Assembly (NCBI RefSeq): GCF_042731755.1
Contig: NZ_JBHWLR010000010.1
Span: forward strand, 1-64,000
DNA: 64,000 nt
Direction: 5' to 3'
From: Promicromonospora sp042731755
Lineage (GTDB): Bacteria > Actinomycetota > Actinomycetes > Actinomycetales > Cellulomonadaceae
Shown here: in pieces, positions 41,633 to 50,520 of the stretch
Layout of the letters: each line of letters starts with the position of its first letter
Numbering within the stretch: position 1 is the first letter of the stretch
Program-made: the position numbers and the translations under genes
Notes under the pieces: model-generated
What the model was told of the DNA's origin: nothing
Database searches by the model: none
The model's input: the letters and a program-made list of their open reading frames with translations, nothing else

Positions 41633-42757
41633 TCATCCCAGGTCGGGCACGGGGCCCGTCGTCGTGCCTTCGACCAGGCTGACCGGCAGGGTCACCGACT
41701 CTGGCTCCTCGCCGGCCAGCAGCGCGATGACGGCCAGGCCGAGCGCGCGGCCCTTCTCGACGAGCGGCTGGTGCACGCTGGTCAGCACGTCGGGGGAGAG
41801 CCACGGCAGGTCCAGCCCGTCGAACCCGGCGACCGACACGTCCTCGGGGACGCGCAGGCCGAGCTCGCGCGCGGCGATCACGGCACCGGCGGCGAGCAGG
41901 TCGGAGTGGGCGATGATCGCCGTCGGACGGTCCCGGGCCGGCGCCCACTCGGACAGGATCTCCGTGGCGGCGTCGCGCCCGTGCTCCACGAGCGAGGCGG
42001 GCGTCTCCCACGACATGACGGGCTCGATGACGTCGCGCACCCCGGCCAGCCGGTTCCGGGTGGGCGTGCGCTCCGCGGCGGCGAGCCGCTCGGCGTCCAC
42101 CAGCCCCGACCGCTCGTCCCGCCCGAACGGAAGCGCGATCTCCGCGATCCGCGTGTGCCCCAGCTCGACCAGGTGGCGTACCGCCTCGGCGGCGCCGCGG
42201 CGGTCGTCGACGCCGACCACGGGCACGCCCGGCACCTCGTGCCCCTCGCCGATCACGACCGGCACGCCCCGGCGCTGGAGCGCCGCGAGGTTCGGGTCGC
42301 CCTCCAGGATTCCCCACACGAGCACGGCCACGTCCATCGCCGCGGCCTCGACCAGCGGGTCGACGGCGGGTGGCAGGCCGGCCTCGGCGGCGAGCCCCAC
42401 GGACTGCGCGGTGGCGCCCTGCGGCATCCCGGGCACCAGCAGCACGCCCAGCCCCTGCTCGCCGATCGCGGAGACCAGGCCGTGCAGCACCTGCGTGGAG
42501 ACCGGGTCGCGGAACGACCGGCCGAGCTGGTCGCCGATCACCACGCCCACGATCCCGGAGCGGCCCGAGCGGAGCTGCCGCCCCAGCGGGTTGGGCCCGG
42601 AGTACTCGAGCTCGCGGGCGGCGGCCAGCACCTTCTCCCGGGTCTCGGGCGTGATCGGTCCCGCGCCGGAGAAGGCGAGCGACGCGGTGGACACGGAGAC
42701 ACCTGCCAGCTCGGCGACCTTCGCGAGGGTCGGTCGGCCAACGGTCTGGCGGTTCAT
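41633..42757 (-). CDS. LacI-family transcriptional regulator
   Basis: A 374-residue regulator. The N-terminal HTH is canonical (TLAKVAELAGVSVSTASLAF) with the hinge region LRSGRSGIVGVVI, and a periplasmic-binding-like ligand domain follows. ATG at 42757 has GAAGGA upstream. It is divergent from an MFS transporter gene across 111 bases, so it probably represses that transporter and responds to its substrate, most likely a sugar (inference). Confidence 0.92.
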   Translation of the reverse strand: MNRQTVGRPTLAKVAELAGVSVSTASLAFSGAGPITPETREKVLAAARELEYSGPNPLGRQLRSGRSGIVGVVIGDQLGRSFRDPVSTQVLHGLVSAIGEQGLGVLLVPGMPQGATAQSVGLAAEAGLPPAVDPLVEAAAMDVAVLVWGILEGDPNLAALQRRGVPVVIGEGHEVPGVPVVGVDDRRGAAEAVRHLVELGHTRIAEIALPFGRDERSGLVDAERLAAAERTPTRNRLAGVRDVIEPVMSWETPASLVEHGRDAATEILSEWAPARDRPTAIIAHSDLLAAGAVIAARELGLRVPEDVSVAGFDGLDLPWLSPDVLTSVHQPLVEKGRALGLAVIALLAGEEPESVTLPVSLVEGTTTGPVPDLG

Positions 42758-42868
42758 CGCGGTTCCTTCTCTCGCATCGGGCACCGGTGGTGCAGGACCC
42801 GGGTATCTGCTGGGCTGATCCCAGATTGTGGCTTACGGTCGGGAGATTCAATCGCACCAAGGAGTTCC

Positions 42869-44107
42869 GTGCCTACTGCACACGCCGCCGCCCGCGCGGT
42901 ATTCGTCGTCTTCGCTGCCAGTGGGTTCGCCTTCGCGAGCTGGGCGTCACGCCTTCCCGCGGTGCGGGACGGGCTGGGTTTCTCCGAGCAGGAGATGGGT
43001 TTCCTCCTGCTCACGGGGTCCATCGGCTCGGTCGCCGCGATCCCGCTGTCGGGCCTGGTCGCGGAGCGGTTCGGTACGGCGCGGACCGTCCTGGCCTTCT
43101 CGGGGCTGCTCGTCGCCGGCCTCACGGTCGCCGGGTACGGCGTCGCCACGGACCAGCACCTCGCCGTCCGGGGCGGCCTGATCCTGTTCGGCGTGGGCGC
43201 CGGGGTCTGGGACGCCGCGATGAACCTGGAGGGCGCGGCGGTCGAGCAGCGGCTCGGCCGCGCCGTCATGCCGATCTTCCACGCCGGTTTCTCGTTCGGC
43301 ACCGTGATCGGCGCCGGCCTCGGCATCCTGGCGGCCAACGTGGGCCTCCCGGTCGCCTGGCACGTCGTGGCCGCAGGCGTCGTCGCGTTCCTCTCCGTCG
43401 TGATCGCCACCCGGTTCTTCACGCCGAGCACCGCCGTGTCAGCCCGGCCGGACGGCGCGGCCGGGGCGGTCAGCGCGGACGGCGCCGATCCCGCGGAGGT
43501 GACGCCGCCGCCGTCGGGCATCAGGGGGCTGCTCGCCGCCTGGGGCGAGCCGCGCACCCTGGCGATCGGCCTCGTGGTGCTGAGCGCCGCCCTCACGGAG
43601 GGCGTGGCCAACGACTGGGTGAGCCTCGCGGTCGTGGACGGCTTCGGCACCTCCGACGGCATGGGCGCGGTCGGTCTCGCCGTCTTCCTCACCGCGATGA
43701 CGACCGCCCGGCTGGCCGGGACGCGCGCCATCGACCGGTTCGGGCGCGTCCCGGTGCTCGTGCTCTCGGCGCTGCTCGCGTTCGTCGGTGTGCTGACGTT
43801 CTCGCTGGTCCCGGTCCTGTGGCTCGCGTTCGTCGGCGTGGCCCTGTGGGGTCTCGGCGCGGCGATGGGCTTCCCGATGGGCATGAGCGCGGCGTCCGAC
43901 GAGCCGCGCCGGGCCGCGATGCGGGTGGCCGCGGTCTCGACCATCGCGTACACGGCGTTCTTCGTGGGGCCGCCGCTCATCGGGCTCGTGGCCCACGAGA
44001 CGGGCTACCGCCTGGCGGTGCTCGTGCTCCTGGTGCCGATGATCCTCGGGCTGGTCGTGGCACGCTCCGTGCGCCCGCTGCCGACCGCGGCGGGTGTGAA
44101 GAGGTAG
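42869..44107 (+). CDS. MFS transporter (12 helices)
   Basis: A 412-residue MFS protein with about 12 hydrophobic segments. It starts at GTG preceded by AAGGAG (GTG at 42869). It has the pattern of the MFS group with ASWASRLPAVRDGLGFSEQE in the first loop and SGLVAERFGTARTV in loop 2-3, seen in YfmO/Bcr-like or sugar transporters. The substrate is unknown; the divergent LacI regulator suggests a carbohydrate or related nutrient. A hairpin follows the stop codon. Confidence 0.88.
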   Translation: MPTAHAAARAVFVVFAASGFAFASWASRLPAVRDGLGFSEQEMGFLLLTGSIGSVAAIPLSGLVAERFGTARTVLAFSGLLVAGLTVAGYGVATDQHLAVRGGLILFGVGAGVWDAAMNLEGAAVEQRLGRAVMPIFHAGFSFGTVIGAGLGILAANVGLPVAWHVVAAGVVAFLSVVIATRFFTPSTAVSARPDGAAGAVSADGADPAEVTPPPSGIRGLLAAWGEPRTLAIGLVVLSAALTEGVANDWVSLAVVDGFGTSDGMGAVGLAVFLTAMTTARLAGTRAIDRFGRVPVLVLSALLAFVGVLTFSLVPVLWLAFVGVALWGLGAAMGFPMGMSAASDEPRRAAMRVAAVSTIAYTAFFVGPPLIGLVAHETGYRLAVLVLLVPMILGLVVARSVRPLPTAAGVKR

Positions 44108-44124
44108 CGCGGATCACGCCAACG

Positions 44125-44162
44125 GGTTCCCGCAGGCCAGGCCCTGGAAACCAGGGAGGGAA
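44125..44162 (+). terminator. Hairpin after the MFS gene
   Basis: Outer arms 44125-44130/44157-44162 and inner arms 44141-44146/44150-44155 form an interrupted stem with an AAA loop, 17 bases after the stop. Confidence 0.45.
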
Positions 44163-44263
44163 CACGTCTGCGGACACCAAAAGGTTCCAGAATTGGCAGA
44201 CATCACCCACGCCATGTCGAAGATGTGCACAAATCCCGCACTGCGGGTAGATAGGCTTGCACG

Positions 44264-45472
44264 GTGAGCCCATACCCGGCAGACACCGTCCAGGCACAAG
44301 CGGTGGTCCCCAGCCTCGCCGACCTCACCACTCTGCGAGTGGGTGGACCGGCTGCCTCGTACGTCGAGGCCGAGGAAGAGGCCGCTCTGATCGAGGCGGT
44401 GAGGGCCGCCGACGACGCCGGTGTGCCGCTGCTCGTCGTGGGTGGCGGCTCCAACCTGCTGGTGGCCGACGAGGGTTTCGGCGGCGTCGTGGTGCGCGAC
44501 GTCCGCACCGGGATCACCGTCGAGTCGGACGACACGTGCGGCGGCGGCGTGGTCAGCGCGCCGGCGGGCCAGAACTGGGACGAGCTGGTCGAGCGCGCCG
44601 TCGACGAGGGCTGGGTCGGCGTCGAGTCGCTGTCGGGCATCCCGGGGACGGTCGGTGCCGCCCCCGTGCAGAACATCGGGGCGTACGGCCAGGAGCTCTC
44701 GGGCGTCGTCTCGCTGGTCCGCACCTGGGACCGGGGTGACCGCCGGGTGCGCACCTTCGCCGTCGGCGAGCTGGGCTTCGGGTACCGCACGTCGCTGCTC
44801 AAGAAGTCCATGCACGGCGAGGGCCGCGAGGGCATCCGGGGCGAGGGCGACCCCCGGGCGCCCTGGTACCCGTCGCCGCGCTACGTGGTGCTGAACGTCC
44901 AGTTCCAGTTCCGGCTCGGCACGCTGTCCGCGCCCGTGGGCTACGGGGAGCTGGCGCGTCGCCTCGGCGTCGAGGTGGGCCAGCGCGCGCCCATGAAGGA
45001 CGTCCGCGAGACCGTGCTGGGCCTGCGTGGCGGCAAGGGCATGCTGCTCGACCGCCCGACCTTCGGCGGGGAGCCGGACCACGACCGCTGGAACTCGGGC
45101 TCGTTCTTCACCAACCCCGTGATCCCCGTGGAGCACCTGGAGCACCTGCCCGAGGACGCCCCGCGCTACCCGGTCCGCTCCGCGACGCCGGAGACGACCA
45201 CCGGGCCGAGCCTCGGCGCCATCGACCCCACGCTCGTGAAGACCAGCGCCGCCTGGCTCATCGAGCACGCCGGCTTCGCCAAGGGCTTCGGCCTGGCGGG
45301 GGAGCACAGCCCGGCCCGGCTGTCGACCAAGCACACGCTGGCGATGACCAACCGCGGCGGCGCCCGGACCGAGGACGTCATCGCCCTGGCCCGCGCGGTC
45401 CGCGACGGCGTCCGCGACCGGTTCGGCGTGACCCTGGTCCCGGAGACCGTCCTGGTGGGCGTCTCCCTCTAG
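44264..45472 (+). CDS. murB: UDP-N-acetylmuramate dehydrogenase MurB
   Basis: A 402-residue MurB. FAD-binding signatures are LRVGGPA near the start, VVGGGSNLLVADEGFGG and SGIPGTVGAAPVQNIGAYGQ; the catalytic Ser is in the segment GSFFTNPV and the C-terminal Glu-bearing segment is also present. It reduces UDP-GlcNAc-enolpyruvate in peptidoglycan precursor synthesis. The GTG start has no ribosome site, while TAGATA/TAGGCT lies within 20 bases upstream, so a leaderless transcript is possible. It belongs to the conserved rpmG/dehydratase/murB neighbourhood. Confidence 0.95.
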   Translation: MSPYPADTVQAQAVVPSLADLTTLRVGGPAASYVEAEEEAALIEAVRAADDAGVPLLVVGGGSNLLVADEGFGGVVVRDVRTGITVESDDTCGGGVVSAPAGQNWDELVERAVDEGWVGVESLSGIPGTVGAAPVQNIGAYGQELSGVVSLVRTWDRGDRRVRTFAVGELGFGYRTSLLKKSMHGEGREGIRGEGDPRAPWYPSPRYVVLNVQFQFRLGTLSAPVGYGELARRLGVEVGQRAPMKDVRETVLGLRGGKGMLLDRPTFGGEPDHDRWNSGSFFTNPVIPVEHLEHLPEDAPRYPVRSATPETTTGPSLGAIDPTLVKTSAAWLIEHAGFAKGFGLAGEHSPARLSTKHTLAMTNRGGARTEDVIALARAVRDGVRDRFGVTLVPETVLVGVSL

Positions 45473-45484
45473 CTCTCCGCACGT

Positions 45485-45524
45485 GTCAGACGCTCAGGTC
45501 ACCAGGGTGACCTGAGCGTCTGAC
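45485..45524. terminator. 18-bp perfect hairpin between convergent murB and L,D-transpeptidase genes
   Basis: Arms 45485-45502 and 45507-45524 pair perfectly around a 4-base loop; it sits 12 bases after murB and 23 bases before the convergent stop. Confidence 0.75.
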
Positions 45525-45547
45525 GTCTGCCTCAGTGGACGGACGCC

Positions 45548-46597
45548 TCAGTAGACGACGACCGGGGTGCCCGACGGCGCGCCCCAGCTGTCCCAGATCC
45601 AGTCCATCGCGCTGTTCGACACCCGCACGCAGCCGTGCGACGCCGGGAACGCCGGCACCGACGCCGAGCCGTGCACCGCGATGCCGCCCGTGAAGAACTT
45701 GGGCCGCCACATGTCGCCCAGCTCGAGCCGCGACGCGTACATCCGGTTCTCCTCGCGGTACACCGCGAACGACCCGCGCGGCGTGTACGCCGTGTAGGTG
45801 GCGCCCTTCGCCTCGTACGTCTCGCCGTTGCCGGACGACGCGTTGATCACCTTGACGACCTTGCCGTTCTCGACGGCCAGCACGAGCTGCCGGTCGATGT
45901 CGATCTCCAGCACCTTGCCCGACGACGTCTGCGGCCGCGGCACCACGCCCTTGTCCGCCGCGGCCAGCGTGGCGTCGCCGACCACCCCGTCCCGGTACAG
46001 GCCCCCGGCCTTCTGCAGCGCGAACACGGCCTGCTGCGTCTCGCCGCCGTACGCGTCGTCGACCGACGTCACGAAGTAGCCGAGGTCCCGCAGCCGCTGC
46101 TGCAGCTTGCCCACGCGGTCGCTGACCTCGCCGTACTCGATGTAGTCGGGCTTCTTCGGCTCGTCGTCCTTCGAGCCCTTGTCGTCGCCCTTGTCCCCGT
46201 CGGCCTCGTCCTGCGAGCTGCCCTTGCCGTCGGACTTGCCCTCGTCGGACTTGCCGTCGTCGCCCTTGCCCTCGTCCGCGCCATCGGCCGAACCGTCGTC
46301 GGCGCCCGCACCGGAGTCGTCCGTGCCCTCGCCGGCGCTCTCGGACGGCGACCCGCTCGGCTCCGGCTCCTCGGACGGCGTGCTCGCGCTGGGCTCCGGG
46401 GTGGGGGAGCTCTCCTCGGACGCGGAGGCGCTCGGCGAGCTCGTCGTCCCGTCCGCCCCCGCCGGCGGCTCCTGGTCGTCACCGCAACCGGCGAGCAGGG
46501 TCGCCGTCAGCGCCACCGCGCCCAACGCGCTCACGACCCGCCTGCCCACGTGGATCCTGTCCGTGCCGTGGTTCGACCTGCTGTGCACAACCCGCAT
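45548..46597 (-). CDS. L,D-transpeptidase lipoprotein with peptidoglycan-binding domain
   Basis: A 349-residue lipoprotein. Lipobox LLAGC follows a signal segment (VVSALGAVALTATLLAGC). A ~110-residue acidic/Ser/Lys/Gly linker, with KGDDGKSDEGK-type repeats, spans the wall. A peptidoglycan-binding domain (VGKLQQRLRDLGYF) and a YkuD catalytic domain follow; the active-site motif is IAVHGSASVPAFPASHGCVRVS with catalytic Cys in SHGC. It makes 3-3 cross-links or anchors proteins to peptidoglycan. ATG at 46597 has GAGGAGGAG upstream. Confidence 0.92.
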   Translation of the reverse strand: MRVVHSRSNHGTDRIHVGRRVVSALGAVALTATLLAGCGDDQEPPAGADGTTSSPSASASEESSPTPEPSASTPSEEPEPSGSPSESAGEGTDDSGAGADDGSADGADEGKGDDGKSDEGKSDGKGSSQDEADGDKGDDKGSKDDEPKKPDYIEYGEVSDRVGKLQQRLRDLGYFVTSVDDAYGGETQQAVFALQKAGGLYRDGVVGDATLAAADKGVVPRPQTSSGKVLEIDIDRQLVLAVENGKVVKVINASSGNGETYEAKGATYTAYTPRGSFAVYREENRMYASRLELGDMWRPKFFTGGIAVHGSASVPAFPASHGCVRVSNSAMDWIWDSWGAPSGTPVVVY

Positions 46598-46729
46598 CGT
46601 GACTCCTCCTCGGCCGCACCTGCTGGGGGTGGCGCGGCACCGCACACACGAGACGACGTCGTCCCCTCGTGAGTGTCCTTTATCCATGACCGACGCACGC
46701 CGGATCAAGATGGTTGGGTCGGTCGATCG

Positions 46730-47803
46730 TCACCCAATCGTGACTGACCCGCCCGTCGGGAGGGCGTGCCGGGTCTCGGCGGGATCGGGCGCGAGCAGCC
46801 ACGCGTCCACGTCGGCCAGCAGCCGCGCCTTGGTCGACGACGACGCCCGGCTGGCCCGGATCGACGAGCCCGCCAGTGCCGCCAGCTCCGTGTCCGTGAA
46901 CCCGTGCGCGTCCCGCGCGATCGTGTACTGGTCCACGAGCCGTGTCCCGAACAGGAGCGGGTCGTCGGCCCCGAGCGCGACGACGGCGCCCGCGTCCACC
47001 AGGGCGCGCAGCGGCACCTCGTCCGCCTCTCCGTACACGCCCAGGCCGAGGTTCGAGCCGGGGTTCACCTCCAGCGCGACACCGCGGTCCACGATCTCCG
47101 CCAGGACGCGCTCGTCCTCCGCGGCGCGGACGCCGTGCCCGATCCGGTCCGGGACCAGCTCCCGCAGGACCTCGCTGATGTGGTCGGGCCCGAGCAGCTC
47201 GCCACCGTGCGGCACCGCGGCCAGCCCGGCCCGGCGCGCGATGTCGAACGCGGGGCCGAACTGGGACGTGTCCCCGCGGCGCTCGTCGTTCGACAGCCCG
47301 AAGCCCACGACCTCGCCCACACCGTCACCCGCGTACCGGGCGGCCAGCCGGGCGAGCGTGCGCGCGTCGAGCGGATGCTTCATGCGCGACGCCGCGATGA
47401 TCACGCCGACCTCGATGCCGTGCTCGGCGCTCGCGGCCCGGGCGGCGTCGATGACGATCTCGACGGCCGGTGTGATGCCGCCGACGAACGGCGCGTAGGA
47501 CGTGGGGTCGACCTGGATCTCGAGCCGGCCGGAGCCCTCGGCGGCGTCGTCGGCCGCCGCCTCGTTCACCAGGCGGCGCATGTCGGCCTCGGAGCGCACG
47601 CACGCGCGGGCGGCGTCGTACAGGCGCTGGAAGCGGAACCAGCCGCGCTCCGTGGCGGGCAGGCGCAGGGGGTCGTTGTCGATGAGCGCCTCGGGCAGCC
47701 GGACGCCGTACGCGGCCGCCATGTCGACGAGTGTCGGCACCCGCATGGATCCGGTGAAGTGCAGGTGGAGGTGCGCCTTGGGGAGAAGTGCGAGGTCTCG
47801 CAT
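46730..47803 (-). CDS. add: Adenosine deaminase
   Basis: A 357-residue amidohydrolase of the adenosine deaminase family. Zinc ligands HLH occur in KAHLHLHFTGSM near the N-terminus; the catalytic Glu is in PHGGELLGP, a His in GHGVRAAED and the zinc Asp in LGADDPLLF. It converts adenosine or deoxyadenosine to inosine in purine salvage. The ATG at 47803 fits the family N-terminus but has no clear ribosome site, so a leaderless transcript is possible. It is divergent from the next kinase gene. Confidence 0.9.
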   Translation of the reverse strand: MRDLALLPKAHLHLHFTGSMRVPTLVDMAAAYGVRLPEALIDNDPLRLPATERGWFRFQRLYDAARACVRSEADMRRLVNEAAADDAAEGSGRLEIQVDPTSYAPFVGGITPAVEIVIDAARAASAEHGIEVGVIIAASRMKHPLDARTLARLAARYAGDGVGEVVGFGLSNDERRGDTSQFGPAFDIARRAGLAAVPHGGELLGPDHISEVLRELVPDRIGHGVRAAEDERVLAEIVDRGVALEVNPGSNLGLGVYGEADEVPLRALVDAGAVVALGADDPLLFGTRLVDQYTIARDAHGFTDTELAALAGSSIRASRASSSTKARLLADVDAWLLAPDPAETRHALPTGGSVTIG

Positions 47804-47969
47804 CTGCGTAGTGTGGCAAAGCAGTGGTCCGGTGGCAGCCGCGATCGTGATACTCCGCACTACTCACACATCCGCGCCGCCCATCTTTGGTGCGCGCGCG
47901 CTCCGCTACGTATCCTGAGAAGAACATGCCCCAGATAGCCGAAATGACTGATTTGCTTGATGCGCGACC

Positions 47970-49946
47970 ATGGACACCGGTGAGCCAGTGAACGAGAACA
48001 ACACGGGTGAGACCGAGGCCGACGCGGCAGACCTCCCGGTGCACGTCGTGCTCGGCGGAAAGTACGAGCTCGTCGACGTCCTCGGCACTGGGGCGACGTT
48101 CACGGTCTACGACGCGCAGCGGGTAGCGGTCCCGGAGCCCGCGACGGGCGACGACGAGGACTCCGACGTCGCCACGGGCGCTTCCGCGGACGGCGACGGC
48201 GCGGACGGTTCGAACGGTTCGGACGGGGCCGGCGAGAGCGAGGCCGGTGCGCCGGGCGAGGCCGCGGACGCGGAGCCTGGCGAGACCACGGCCGGTGCGT
48301 CCGATTCCGGTGAGGCCGGGTCCGGTGCGGACGACGGCGCCGGCTCCGAGCCCGCCGCCGACGGCGTGCCCGAGCCCGGCGACGAGACCGACGCGGACGC
48401 CGACGTCGACACCGACGCCACGGCGGAGATCGCCGGACCCGCGGAGCCCGAGGCCGACCCCTTCGACGGGCCCCTCGTGGTCAAGGTGCTGCACCCGCAC
48501 CTGGTCGACGACCGCAACGCGCGGGCCTCGCTACAGCGCGAGGTCGACGCGTCGGCGCTCGTCACGCACCCGGGCGTCGTGAAGGTGCTGGACTCCGGCG
48601 AGGAGGACGTCGCCGGCGCGAGCGTCCCGTGGACCGTCATGAACCGGGTGCCGGGCATCTCCCTGTCCGACTACGCCGGGGACAGCGGCCTGCCCTGGCG
48701 GGACGCGCTCATGATCATCGACGGCCTGCTGGAGGGGCTCGCCGCCGTGCACGCCGCGGGTCTCGTGCACCGGGACATCGCGCCGCGCAACGTGATGGTC
48801 GACAAGCGCCCGGACGGCACGTTCGCCGTCGGGCTGCTGGACCTCGGGCTCACCCGGCCCGCCGGCGGCGAGGGCGACGGCGCCACGGTGGCCGGCTCGG
48901 TCATCGGCATGTCGCCGGAGCAGGCCCGGGGCAAGCCGCTGGACGCGCGGAGCGACATCTACGCCGTCGGCGCGCTCGCGTACTACACGCTGACCGGCCA
49001 CGCCCCGTTCGAGCGGGCGCAGGCGGAGGACGTCCTGCGGGCGCACGTGAACGCACCGGTCCCCGCGGCGTCGGCGCGGCGCGCGGCGGTCCCGGCGTCC
49101 GTGGACCGCCTCGTGTCCCGGGCCATGGCCAAGGACCCGAACCGTCGGTTCCCGACCGCCGAGTCGATGCGCGAGACCGTCACGATCCTGCTCGGCGGCC
49201 CCGCGGGGCGCATGGGCACCAGCGGCGAGACCATGCAACTCGGTGTGGGCGCCGGCGGTACCGAGGTGATCGACCCGGTCGCAGGGTCCGGCACGATGGT
49301 GCTGGGCCAGGCGGCCGAGGGCACCGACCGCACCACGCTGGTCGGCGCGGTGGGCGCTGCAGGAGCCGTCGGTGCCGCCGCGGCGCTCGGCGCGGACACC
49401 GCCGCGGCCGCCGTGCCGCCCCAGGTGCCACCGCCGCTGGAGCCGCCGGAGGAGGAGCGGACCTTCTGGCAGAAGATGACCACCGGCCGCGGCCGCGTGA
49501 TCACGATCATCGTGTTCGCGCTTCTCGTGTTCGGCGGTGCGGGCCTGGTGATCGCGAACATGCTGGGCAACAACGGCACACCCGCGCTCACGCCGAGCGA
49601 GAGCCCGTCGACGCAGCAGCCGTCGCGGACGCCGTCGGCCTCCCCGACGCCGAGCGAGACGGACGAGGTGGCGCCGCCGCCGGAGTTCACCCCGACGCCG
49701 ACTCCGACCCCGACGCCGACTCCCACCCCGACGCCCACGCCGACCCCGACGCCGACTCCCACCCCGACGCCGACGCCGAGCGTCACGCCCTCGGACGAGC
49801 CGACCGACGAGCCGACGGACGAACCCACCGACGAGCCCACGGACGAGCCGACGGACGAGCCGACCACCCCGGTCGAGCCCTCGACCAACCCGACAGGCGG
49901 CGGTCAGGCGGAGGGCGGCACCACGCTGCCCGGCGGCAGCCGCTAG
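47970..49946 (+). CDS. Ser/Thr protein kinase with a large acidic insert and Thr-Pro-rich extracellular tail
   Basis: A 658-residue kinase. The Gly loop is LGTGATFTVYD (~38-48), the ATP Lys is K172 in VVKVL, the catalytic loop is HRDIAPRN (~267-274) and the metal site is DLG (~291-293) instead of DFG. Between the Gly loop and K172 an insert of about 115 acidic Gly/Ala/Asp/Glu residues (~52-165) breaks the usual spacing. A membrane helix (~510-530) leads to an extracytoplasmic tail of Thr-Pro dipeptides and six DEPT repeats. ATG at 47970 lacks a ribosome site; GTG at 47988 is the alternative. It is not linked to a phosphatase here. Confidence 0.87.
   Translation: MDTGEPVNENNTGETEADAADLPVHVVLGGKYELVDVLGTGATFTVYDAQRVAVPEPATGDDEDSDVATGASADGDGADGSNGSDGAGESEAGAPGEAADAEPGETTAGASDSGEAGSGADDGAGSEPAADGVPEPGDETDADADVDTDATAEIAGPAEPEADPFDGPLVVKVLHPHLVDDRNARASLQREVDASALVTHPGVVKVLDSGEEDVAGASVPWTVMNRVPGISLSDYAGDSGLPWRDALMIIDGLLEGLAAVHAAGLVHRDIAPRNVMVDKRPDGTFAVGLLDLGLTRPAGGEGDGATVAGSVIGMSPEQARGKPLDARSDIYAVGALAYYTLTGHAPFERAQAEDVLRAHVNAPVPAASARRAAVPASVDRLVSRAMAKDPNRRFPTAESMRETVTILLGGPAGRMGTSGETMQLGVGAGGTEVIDPVAGSGTMVLGQAAEGTDRTTLVGAVGAAGAVGAAAALGADTAAAAVPPQVPPPLEPPEEERTFWQKMTTGRGRVITIIVFALLVFGGAGLVIANMLGNNGTPALTPSESPSTQQPSRTPSASPTPSETDEVAPPPEFTPTPTPTPTPTPTPTPTPTPTPTPTPTPTPSVTPSDEPTDEPTDEPTDEPTDEPTDEPTTPVEPSTNPTGGGQAEGGTTLPGGSR
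49689..49778 (+). repeat. Thr-Pro coding repeat in the kinase gene
   Basis: About fifteen six-base units of the type ACSCCS encode alternating Thr and Pro (residues 574-603). Such tracts are prone to slippage; the tail probably spans the cell wall. Confidence 0.85.
49794..49865 (+). repeat. Six tandem 12-base units encoding DEPT
   Basis: Six consecutive units encode Asp-Glu-Pro-Thr (residues 609-632) with silent third-base differences, so the repeat is kept at the protein level. Confidence 0.85.
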
Positions 49947-50077
49947 GCCTGCTGGGCCGGCAGCCGGCATGCCGGACGGCCCGGGGGGGGGGGAGGGGGG
50001 GGAACAAGGGATTGTTGTCTAGATCTTTTGAGGGGGTCCTTTGGGGGAGCGCAGGGGGGGACAAGCGGGGAGGGACA

Positions 50078-50087
50078 NNNNNNNNNN
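50078..50087. other. Assembly gap (10 N) in G-rich low-quality sequence
   Basis: Ten Ns are flanked on both sides (about 49981-50175) by long G or C homopolymers and short A-runs unlike the rest of the window. No gene is supported in this stretch of about 200 bases; it looks like eroded contig ends. Confidence 0.8.
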
Positions 50088-50180
50088 GGGAGGGGGTGGT
50101 GTGGGGGGCGGGGGGGGGGGAAAAAAAGACAAACCAGGGACGCCCCGGGCCACACCCCTCCCCCCCCCCGGGCCGTTCTG

Positions 50181-50477
50181 TCACAGCTCCTTGAGGCGCT
50201 CCTTGAGGGCCATCGCGGCGCGCGCCCGGAGCATCGGCCCCTCGGCCTCGTCGTCCGAACCTGCCTCCGCGACCGTCGCCATGTGCGCCGCGAACCGCGC
50301 GTCCGCCGCCGCGAGGGTGGCGTCCGGCGCGGCCCGGTAGGCCTCGGTGACGTCGTCCAGCGCGCCGTCGTGGAAGGTCACGCCCATGGTGTCGATCGGC
50401 AGCACCATGTCGTAGATCGCCGAAGCGACCGCCGCCTCGACGCGTGCAGTGATGTCGATTTCGCCCGAGTTGTTCAT
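50181..50477 (-). CDS. Small hypothetical protein
   Basis: A 98-residue, mostly helical, acidic/Ala-rich protein (MNNSGEIDITARVEAAVASA). No membrane segment, Cys or recognised motif. The stop codon is only ~94 bases from the assembly gap. ATG at 50477 lies 44 bases from the response regulator stop in the same direction. Codon use matches the neighbours. Function unknown. Confidence 0.6.
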   Translation of the reverse strand: MNNSGEIDITARVEAAVASAIYDMVLPIDTMGVTFHDGALDDVTEAYRAAPDATLAAADARFAAHMATVAEAGSDDEAEGPMLRARAAMALKERLKEL

Positions 50478-50520
50478 GCGGGCAACCTAGCGGCAGGAGC
50501 CGTGCGCCGTCGCCGAAAGC

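Noticed and set aside
42800..42830. LacI operator CTGGG-N5-CCCAG between the LacI and MFS genes
   Set aside because: The arms are only five bases and do not resemble LacI-type operators with a central CG; not strong enough to list.
49689..49865. CRISPR-like array
   Set aside because: The units are contiguous 6- and 12-base coding repeats without spacers. No CRISPR array was seen anywhere in the window.
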